From Erysipelotrichaceae bacterium (GTDB taxonomy: Bacteria > Bacillota_I > Bacilli_A > Erysipelotrichales > Coprobacillaceae), in the NCBI GenBank assembly GCA_021200395.1, contig JAJQGQ010000131.1:1-6197 (forward strand): a stretch of 6,197 nt of DNA, given 5' to 3'. This document shows, piece by piece, positions 1 through 4,642 of the stretch. The position numbers were made by a program, and so were the translations under genes. The notes under the pieces were generated by a model, which was not told where the DNA came from, ran no database searches, and worked only from the letters and a program-made list of their open reading frames with translations. Each line of letters starts with the position of its first letter. Position 1 is the stretch's first letter.

Positions 1-570
1 GAGGGAATTGATTACATGGATGATAGTATTGATATCGTTTTATTAGATATTATGATGTCGGGAATTGATGGCTATGAAGTATGTCAGTTAATAAGGGAAA
101 AAAGTGATGTACCCATTATTTTTATTAGTGCACTTAGTGAAGATGATAATAAGTTAAAAGGCTTTGCGTTGGGAGCGGATGATTTTATATCCAAGCCTTT
201 TACACCTTCACTATTATATGCTAAATGTGAAGCACTACTTAAACGAGTACAAAAAAACGTTCAAAAGAAAGTTATTCATGAAGGTATCATTACGATTGAT
301 GAAGATACGCATGGGGTATTAGTTAATGATAGAGAAATTAATTTATCCTATAAAGAATATTCAATACTTTTATATTTAATCGAAAACAAACGAAAAATAT
401 TAACAAGAGATCAATTATTAGATAAAATTTGGGGTTATGATTATTATGGTGATCAACGTATTGTTGATACATATATTAAAAAACTAAGAAGAAAACTTGC
501 AGAAGCATCTCCATATATTCAAACAGTTGTCAAACTTGGATATATGTTTGAAGTAAAGGATAATTTATGA
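1..570 (+). CDS. OmpR/PhoB-family response regulator, 5' end cut by window edge
   Basis: This is a cytoplasmic DNA-binding response regulator, phosphorylated by a partner kinase to switch transcription. The frame is open from base 1, and the five codons before the ATG at 16 (EGIDY) fit the receiver fold. That ATG is therefore internal, and about 40 N-terminal residues, including the acidic pair, are off the window. Visible receiver features are the phospho-acceptor Asp in VLLDIMM (codon 46-48), a Ser in FISAL at the conserved Thr/Ser position, and the conserved Lys of SKPF (codon 193-195). The C-terminal half is a complete winged helix, with YKEYSILLYLIE, the ILTRDQLLDKIWGYDYYG segment and the recognition-helix stretch RIVDTYIKKLRRKL. 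The final strand reads VVKLGYMF, where most relatives have a version of TVRGVGY. It overlaps the kinase gene downstream by 4 nt (ATGA), which implies translational coupling. The regulon cannot be told from the sequence. Confidence 0.95.
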   Translation, partial: EGIDYMDDSIDIVLLDIMMSGIDGYEVCQLIREKSDVPIIFISALSEDDNKLKGFALGADDFISKPFTPSLLYAKCEALLKRVQKNVQKKVIHEGIITIDEDTHGVLVNDREINLSYKEYSILLYLIENKRKILTRDQLLDKIWGYDYYGDQRIVDTYIKKLRRKLAEASPYIQTVVKLGYMFEVKDNL

Positions 571-2558
571 AAAGATTTCAAAATATTCATGTAAGTCTTA
601 TAGTTAAAATAACAACAGTTGTTTTCTTTGCCTTTTTGTTTGTTGTGGCTAATGAGATGCGTTTAGGTATAGATCGTTACATGAAAAATACAGTGGAAGC
701 AAATGCCGAATCTATTGTTTTACAATTGGATAAATTTGCGAAATCTTATGCAGAAAATATAGCAATTAATGAAGTGAATCTGACAGGCGAAACTTTTCAA
801 AGAGCATATAATTTTGCCTTGTCTGGTGATACAACAAAAATAAAGTGTTTAACAGATAAAGAGGGAAATATTATTGATGTATCAAGAGAAGGTATAGAAA
901 GTCCTACCATCACTATCTTAAGTACTGGTGATGTTAAGGAAACAGTAAGTATTGAATTATCCACTCTAACAAATTTGGATTGGGATAATGCAGAAACTAT
1001 TTCTGAATTAGAATACTTTTTACTTGAAAACACATCAGCACAGGCATATGTAAGTATTGATTTAATAGAAAATCAGCCAGAAGATATAGATGGTAAAAAA
1101 CCTAAGAATGAAGATACTCTAAAAAACGTTGAAATTCTTGGCTTATATATTATTAGTGAAGGCAACTCGTTTTCTGTTTATTCTCAAAAATATAGTGAAG
1201 GAGTTAATACAGAAAATATTACATCCTATGAAGGTGTTTTAAGTTCATACTCTAGTGATAGTTTAGAGATAACATTTGTCACACAAATTACAACTAATAT
1301 TTTATCTTCATATACTGAAATAATACAAGAATCATCTTGTATTATTCAGGATTATTCTTATTCAATAGCTTTTATTCAAAATGCCATTAACAATAATTAT
1401 CTTTCAGATACATTTGATAGTACATTGTTAGATTCTCAAATAACAGTTAATTCTGGTTATCTATATGCTGATTATTACTTAATTAAGAATATGGAATATA
1501 TGGATAAAACATATTCTACAGTTGTTATGCGTTTAGAAGATTGGAGTTCAGTTGAAGATGGAAAAGAGTATACGGATGATGATCTTACATGTGGATATCT
1601 TTTTGTTGTTACCGAATATGATGATTTATTTTTAAATTCATTTTCAAGTTATTTTTTAGATAATTCATCTACTTATTTAATGGTTTTATTATTTATTGTT
1701 ATTATATCTATTATGATTGCATATATGGTGGTTAGACCAATCAAAAAGATTGAAACCACTACAAAACACTTAACTTTAAAAGAATTTGATTATCCTATTG
1801 ATACATCAAGACATGATGAATTAGGTGATTTATCAAGGGATATCAAAAAGATGAGTGAAGAACTAGAGAAAACAATCGAAAATCTACAAAAAGAAATTGA
1901 ACGCGCGAATGAATTAGAAGCCATCAGAAAAGAATTTACTTCTAACTTTACGCATGAAATAAAAACACCATTAGGTATTATCAATGGTTTTAGTGAATTA
2001 ATAGAATTAGAAAATGATGAAACAAAACGTAACGAATATATTAAAATCATTCAAACTGAAACAAAACGTATTAATGAGCTTGTTTTAGCAATGCTCGATT
2101 TATCAAAACTAGAATCTGAAAATGTGAATCTTGATCTTTCTACATTTGATTTATTAGATATTGTGGATGATACAATAGAATCAATGACACATCTATTTAA
2201 TCAAAAACATATTCATTTAAAAACATATTTAGATACATGTGAAATTGAAGCTGATGAATTTAAGATGGAAATGGTTATATCTAATTTTATAAGCAATGCT
2301 TTGCATTATACTGATGAAGGTCATACTGTTACTATTAAACTTACAAAGCATCGCTTTGAAATAGAAAATGAAGGGAAACAAATACCTGAAGATGAATTAG
2401 AAAAGATATGGTTGTCATTCCATAAGGTAGATAAATCTAGAAGTGATCAAGGCACAGGGTTAGGTTTATCAATATGTCGAGCAGTTTTAGATTTACATCA
2501 ATTTAAATATGATGTGGAAAACACAGAAAAAGGAGTCCTATTCTATTTTGAGTTTTAG
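567..2558 (+). CDS. Membrane sensor histidine kinase with large extracytoplasmic domain
   Basis: This 663-residue class I histidine kinase should phosphorylate the regulator encoded just upstream. Order of parts: short cytoplasmic N-terminus; TM1 about residues 10-29; an extracytoplasmic region of roughly 340 residues (30-368); TM2 about 369-389; HAMP about 388-441 (RPIKKIE, DELGDLSRDI); a coiled coil; the H-box FTHEIKTPL with phospho-acceptor His463; the N-box NFISNALHYT (Asn573, Asn577); a G1-like ENEGKQIP; the F-box region FHKVDKSRS; and the G2 box GTGLGLSI (629-635). All catalytic boxes are present, so it should be active. The G1 and F-box wording is like VanS/BaeS-type kinases. The start is fixed by AAAGGA at 555-560, 6 nt ahead of the ATG, inside the regulator gene. 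I do not recognise the sensor region; it is acidic, Ser/Thr-rich, and much longer than the 100-150 residues usual for this layout. The ligand is unknown. Confidence 0.95.
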   Translation: MKRFQNIHVSLIVKITTVVFFAFLFVVANEMRLGIDRYMKNTVEANAESIVLQLDKFAKSYAENIAINEVNLTGETFQRAYNFALSGDTTKIKCLTDKEGNIIDVSREGIESPTITILSTGDVKETVSIELSTLTNLDWDNAETISELEYFLLENTSAQAYVSIDLIENQPEDIDGKKPKNEDTLKNVEILGLYIISEGNSFSVYSQKYSEGVNTENITSYEGVLSSYSSDSLEITFVTQITTNILSSYTEIIQESSCIIQDYSYSIAFIQNAINNNYLSDTFDSTLLDSQITVNSGYLYADYYLIKNMEYMDKTYSTVVMRLEDWSSVEDGKEYTDDDLTCGYLFVVTEYDDLFLNSFSSYFLDNSSTYLMVLLFIVIISIMIAYMVVRPIKKIETTTKHLTLKEFDYPIDTSRHDELGDLSRDIKKMSEELEKTIENLQKEIERANELEAIRKEFTSNFTHEIKTPLGIINGFSELIELENDETKRNEYIKIIQTETKRINELVLAMLDLSKLESENVNLDLSTFDLLDIVDDTIESMTHLFNQKHIHLKTYLDTCEIEADEFKMEMVISNFISNALHYTDEGHTVTIKLTKHRFEIENEGKQIPEDELEKIWLSFHKVDKSRSDQGTGLGLSICRAVLDLHQFKYDVENTEKGVLFYFEF

Positions 2559-2566
2559 GACTCTTT
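2530..2566 (+). terminator. Weak terminator-like stem-loop at the end of the kinase gene
   Basis: An 8-bp perfect inverted repeat pairs GAGTCCTA (2533-2540) with TAGGACTC (2556-2563) around a 15-nt loop. It extends to about 11 pairs if the flanking AAG/TTT is counted. The kinase stop codon TAG (2556-2558) lies in the right arm. Only three T residues follow before AAAT, so termination is probably partial. It could reduce expression of the third gene relative to the two-component pair, or protect the 3' end of the message. Confidence 0.5.
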
Positions 2567-2586
2567 AAATCAGAGAAGGGATACAT

Positions 2587-3534
2587 ATGAAAAGGAAAAT
2601 ATTGATTGTTGTGATTGTTGTAGTAATTGCTATAATAGGGACACACTTTTATACAACGAATACCAGTTATAATCCAAATAACGAAGAAAAGATATTTGAT
2701 AGTGATGAAAACTTAGAATATGGATATCTACTTACTACAATACTTGAAATGCAATATCCTGGATTAGAGATTGTTATCGATGATGAATGTACATCCATGG
2801 GTTTTGGAAGTTATGAAACTAATGCTTATGTTGATTATTTTTATAAACAAGGAGATACTTCTACAACAACAGTTAAATTTATTGTTAATGAATCTAATGC
2901 TTTCACAACAACTTTTGTTGAATTAGATGAAGCTTATGAAGATATATTTACTGGTACAGCTAATGAATTTATGTTACCTGGGGAATTATACAATATTAAT
3001 TATATTGAAAAAGATAATGATCTTTATAATAAAGTTAAAACTACTGATTATTTAGATGCATCGCTTAGTTTTGGAGAAGAAAAGACATTAGATGAAATAG
3101 TTGAAATGATGGTGAAATATGATCAATTAGAGTTTATCTGGTTAGCATTGGATCATGTGGATAACTATGATTGGCCTATTGGTTTATCACTTCTTGATAG
3201 CAAATACGCTGATATTGATTTAATCAAAAATATCGACACAAACTATCCAAACCTTATACTTTCTAATAACGTCATTACAGCTGATACCATCAAACAATCG
3301 TATATCTCGAATCTAAAATTACTCAAAGATCATAGTGATTTTATGAATATGATATCTTCGTCAGTTTTTGCTGCTTATATAGTTGATGATACATTGGATG
3401 AATTATATAATCATGCATTGGAAAATGTTACTTGTTATGGTGTAAGAGTGATTGGTAGTGGTGAAGATATTATTGAAATGGTGGATAATGAGAAGATTAA
3501 TAATCTTTGTATGAATAATGAGAAGAGTTTTTGA
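2587..3534 (+). CDS. Membrane-anchored extracytoplasmic protein, Sigma_reg_C-like C-terminal half
   Basis: This 315-residue protein has a basic MKRK start, one hydrophobic segment at residues 5-18 and a long acidic exported part. There is no lipobox Cys, so it is probably a signal-anchored or secreted protein. The segment SLSFGEEKTLDEIVEMM...LEFIWLALDHVDNYDWPIGL (about 159-200) and the late stretch CYGVRVIGSGEDIIEMVDNEKI (about 283-304) resemble, from memory, the 'sigma factor regulator C-terminal' family. Those proteins are usually membrane-bound regulators of ECF sigma factors. No database search was possible, so this is a tentative inference. Unlike those proteins it has only four residues before the membrane segment and no room for a cytoplasmic sigma-binding part. 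A strong ribosome site, GAGAAGGG (2573-2580), sits 6 nt before the ATG. The gene lies 28 nt after the kinase and most likely belongs to the same operon, perhaps acting with the sensor domain outside the membrane. The last codons form the left arm of its terminator. Confidence 0.85.
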   Translation: MKRKILIVVIVVVIAIIGTHFYTTNTSYNPNNEEKIFDSDENLEYGYLLTTILEMQYPGLEIVIDDECTSMGFGSYETNAYVDYFYKQGDTSTTTVKFIVNESNAFTTTFVELDEAYEDIFTGTANEFMLPGELYNINYIEKDNDLYNKVKTTDYLDASLSFGEEKTLDEIVEMMVKYDQLEFIWLALDHVDNYDWPIGLSLLDSKYADIDLIKNIDTNYPNLILSNNVITADTIKQSYISNLKLLKDHSDFMNMISSSVFAAYIVDDTLDELYNHALENVTCYGVRVIGSGEDIIEMVDNEKINNLCMNNEKSF

Positions 3535-3545
3535 ACTCTTTTTTT
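3523..3545 (+). terminator. Intrinsic terminator closing the two-component operon
   Basis: A perfect 7-bp stem pairs AAGAGTT (3523-3529) with AACTCTT (3534-3540) around a 4-nt TTTG loop. A run of seven T residues follows (3539-3545). The left arm and loop encode the last codons and the TGA stop (3532-3534) of the preceding gene. Confidence 0.85.
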
Positions 3546-3562
3546 ATATGACAAATAATTTA
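3534..3562 (+). repeat. Direct repeat copy A (terminator tail plus Spo0A-box-like element)
   Basis: This copy matches 4577-4605 over 29 nt with a single mismatch (position 3545 T versus 4588 A). It includes 17 identical bases, ATATGACAAATAATTTA (3546-3562). Similarity continues leftward through the stem of the terminator to about 3511, inside the final codons of the preceding gene, with small differences. The pair brackets the two-gene toxin-antitoxin cassette. The repeat contains TATGACAAATAA (3547-3558), which fits the Spo0A-box consensus, but no -10 element lies at the matching distance here, so this copy looks non-functional as a promoter. Confidence 0.8.
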
Positions 3563-3624
3563 AGGAATTTTATTTTTTGAATTTTAGGATTTATTAAATT
3601 AAAAATAATACATTAATCATTAAA

Positions 3625-3653
3625 TTCCATAAATAAAAATGATGTGTTATAAT
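3625..3653 (+). promoter_or_regulatory. Extended -10 sigma-A-type promoter of the toxin-antitoxin cassette
   Basis: A perfect TATAAT (3648-3653) is preceded by TG one base upstream (3645-3646), giving an extended -10. At a 17-nt spacing lies TTCCAT (3625-3630), a weak -35, as is common with extended -10 promoters. Transcription would start near 3660, just ahead of the ribosome site AGAGGTGG (3665-3672). A 6-bp inverted repeat, ATCATT (3616-3621) and AATGAT (3638-3643), brackets the -35 and spacer and might be an operator, but that is weak. The rest of 3563-3624 is very A/T-rich and shows nothing else I can name. Confidence 0.65.
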
Positions 3654-3676
3654 TAGATTTAGAAAGAGGTGGTAGA

Positions 3677-4144
3677 ATGATTTTGTATCATGGAAGCCGT
3701 GAGATAGTACCTGAACCAGAAATAAGAAAAACAAGATTCACAAAAGATTTTGCTTGGGGATTTTATTGTAAAACTATGCAAAATCAAGCAGAAAGATGGG
3801 CAACAAGATTCAAGAAAAATGGATATGTGAATATATATGAATATATACCAAATGAAAATTTAAATATTAAAGTTTTTTCAGAGGTTAACGACGAATGGCT
3901 AGATTTTATTGCACGCTGTAGAAATGGTGAAACTCATTCGTATGATATAGTAGAGGGACCGATGGCAGATGATACTATTTATAATTATGTAGAGAGATAT
4001 TTAAATGGTCTTATGGATAAAGAGGAATTTTTATTGCTGGCTAAGTTTAAACATCCCACTCATCAATTTTATTTTCATACTATATCCGCCTTAAAAACTA
4101 TAAGTTTTGTTGAAGCTAGGGAGGTAAAATATGAATCAAAATAG
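3677..4144 (+). CDS. DUF3990-type predicted ADP-ribosyltransferase-fold toxin
   Basis: This 155-residue soluble protein has no membrane segment. Its sequence follows the DUF3990 pattern as I know it: N-terminal LYHGS (residues 3-7), FAWGFYCKTMQNQAERWA (25-42), NIYEY then LNIKVF, NDEWLDFIARCRNG (71-84), YDIVEGPMADDTIYNYVERYLNGL (89-112), and a late HPTHQFYFHT (126-135). That family is predicted to have an ADP-ribosyltransferase fold. Candidate active-site positions are His5, Tyr30 and the Gln130 region, inferred by analogy with H-Y-E-type enzymes. The length is normal for the family and no break is seen. The start has AGAGGTGG (3665-3672) 4 nt upstream. The partner gene begins inside its last 14 nt, which implies coupled translation. 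The inferred role is a growth-inhibiting or defence toxin that modifies a cell component; the target is unknown. The family call is fairly sure, the activity unproven. Confidence 0.8.
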   Translation: MILYHGSREIVPEPEIRKTRFTKDFAWGFYCKTMQNQAERWATRFKKNGYVNIYEYIPNENLNIKVFSEVNDEWLDFIARCRNGETHSYDIVEGPMADDTIYNYVERYLNGLMDKEEFLLLAKFKHPTHQFYFHTISALKTISFVEAREVKYESK

Positions 4145-4550
4145 TTTGTTTTATACATGTAGTCTTATTGAGTCACTTTCTCAAACTACAGGGTTACAAA
4201 AATCTCATGTTGTTGATTATTTAGGCCAAGATGGTATTCAACATATTTATGATTATGCTGATATATTCCATTGTCAATCATTGGAGCAATCAACTTATGA
4301 AATTAAAGAATTATATCATATTCCTGATGCTAATGAATTATCAAAAACACAAACTTTAGAAATATGGGATTCTGGAGAAGTATATTCAAGATTAATAATA
4401 GATATATCTGAGGCAGTTCATTGGATAAGTAAACTTATAGAAGTTTATAAATCATGGATATGTGAATATATTGATGATGTCTCTTTACCGATATATTGGC
4501 AACCAAGAAGTTATATTAAAGAATGTTATCTCCAACAAAAAATATTATAA
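4131..4550 (+). CDS. Probable antitoxin/partner of the DUF3990-type toxin
   Basis: This 139-residue soluble, acidic protein is encoded immediately after the toxin, overlapping it by 14 nt. It has its own good ribosome site, AGGGAGG (4118-4124), 6 nt before the ATG. The N-terminal half, about residues 5-60 (LFYTCSLIESLSQTTGLQKSHVVDYL, then IQHIYDYADIFHC), is predicted helical. It recalls DUF3791, a small family I know as a common neighbour of DUF3990 genes. The second half (about 76-139), with WDSGEVYSRLI, LIEVYKSWICEYIDD and SYIKECYLQQKIL, looks like a conserved extension that I cannot name. No helix-turn-helix is evident, so neutralisation by direct binding is more likely than classical operator-binding autoregulation. 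The antitoxin role is inferred from context and pairing. Alternatively, it could be a substrate or a chaperone of the toxin. Confidence 0.75.
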   Translation: MNQNSLFYTCSLIESLSQTTGLQKSHVVDYLGQDGIQHIYDYADIFHCQSLEQSTYEIKELYHIPDANELSKTQTLEIWDSGEVYSRLIIDISEAVHWISKLIEVYKSWICEYIDDVSLPIYWQPRSYIKECYLQQKIL

Positions 4551-4562
4551 ATGATTAATATG

Positions 4563-4587
4563 AAAGAGTTTCTTAAAACTCTTTTTT
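4563..4587 (+). terminator. Intrinsic terminator of the toxin-antitoxin cassette
   Basis: A perfect 9-bp stem pairs AAAGAGTTT (4563-4571) with AAACTCTTT (4576-4584) around a CTTA loop, followed by a T run ending at 4587. It starts 13 nt after the partner gene's stop. It is a close relative of the terminator at 3523-3545, sharing the arms AAGAGTT and AACTCTT, and is part of the duplicated segment. Confidence 0.88.
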
Positions 4588-4605
4588 AATATGACAAATA
4601 ATTTA
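4577..4605 (+). repeat. Direct repeat copy B (terminator tail plus Spo0A-box-like element)
   Basis: This is the partner of 3534-3562, with 28 of 29 bases identical. Similarity also reaches left through the stem, roughly to 4551, directly after the partner gene's stop codon. In this copy the Spo0A-box-like sequence is followed at the right distance by a perfect -10 element, so it is probably the working version in front of spoIIE. Confidence 0.8.
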
Positions 4606-4623
4606 TAGATAAGCCTCTATAAT
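4590..4623 (+). promoter_or_regulatory. Spo0A-type spoIIE promoter with Spo0A box over the -35 and 21-nt spacer
   Basis: ATGACA (4591-4596) matches 5 of 6 bases of the sigma-A -35, and TATAAT (4618-4623) is a perfect -10, separated by 21 nt. No acceptable -35 exists at 17 nt. TATGACAAATAA (4590-4601) fits the Spo0A-box consensus TTTGTCRAANAA at 10 of 12 positions and overlaps the -35. In Bacillus subtilis, spoIIE and spoIIG are Spo0A-activated sigma-A promoters with spacers of 21-22 bp. Matching architecture in front of a SpoIIE-type gene supports the call. The start point would be near 4630. Confidence 0.7.
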
Positions 4624-4636
4624 GCTTTTGAGAGGT
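4613..4636 (+). promoter_or_regulatory. Hairpin able to mask the spoIIE ribosome binding site
   Basis: CCTCT (4614-4618) can pair with AGAGG (4631-4635), which is the core of the spoIIE ribosome site AGAGGTGA (4631-4638), with an optional G-U pair at 4613/4636 and a 12-nt loop. A transcript beginning near 4630 would lack the left arm, while read-through from upstream would carry it. The stem is short and its stability was not computed. Confidence 0.35.
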
Positions 4637-4642
4637 GAAATT

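Noticed and set aside
16..570. Reading the response regulator as a complete 184-residue gene starting at 16
   Set aside because: The frame continues open to base 1 with receiver-like residues. The phospho-acceptor Asp would be at residue 11 instead of about 50, so the gene is truncated by the window edge, not short.
797..1033. 78-codon open frame on the - strand inside the kinase gene
   Set aside because: It lies entirely opposite a kinase frame with clear protein logic, has no convincing ribosome site, and its product shows no recognisable features. It is a shadow frame.
1790..2050. 86-codon open frame on the - strand opposite the HAMP/H-box region
   Set aside because: It is antisense to one of the most conserved parts of the kinase. 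The Ser/Phe-rich product is typical of the complement of an A-rich coding strand.
3486..3510. Inverted repeat AAGATTA-A-TAATCTT near the end of the third gene
   Set aside because: It has a one-base centre, so it cannot form a normal RNA hairpin, and it is all A/T-rich codons for KINNL. It is likely chance.
3557..3596. Two similar AATTTAAGGAATTT / AATTTTAGGATTT stretches in the toxin upstream region
   Set aside because: The match is imperfect and low-complexity, with no counterpart elsewhere in the window. Not enough to call operators or a repeat array.
4551..4589. Small 12-codon frame (starts ATGATTAAT) between the partner gene and spoIIE
   Set aside because: It runs through the terminator stem, has no ribosome site of its own, and is better explained as degenerate similarity to the end of the third gene within the duplicated segment.
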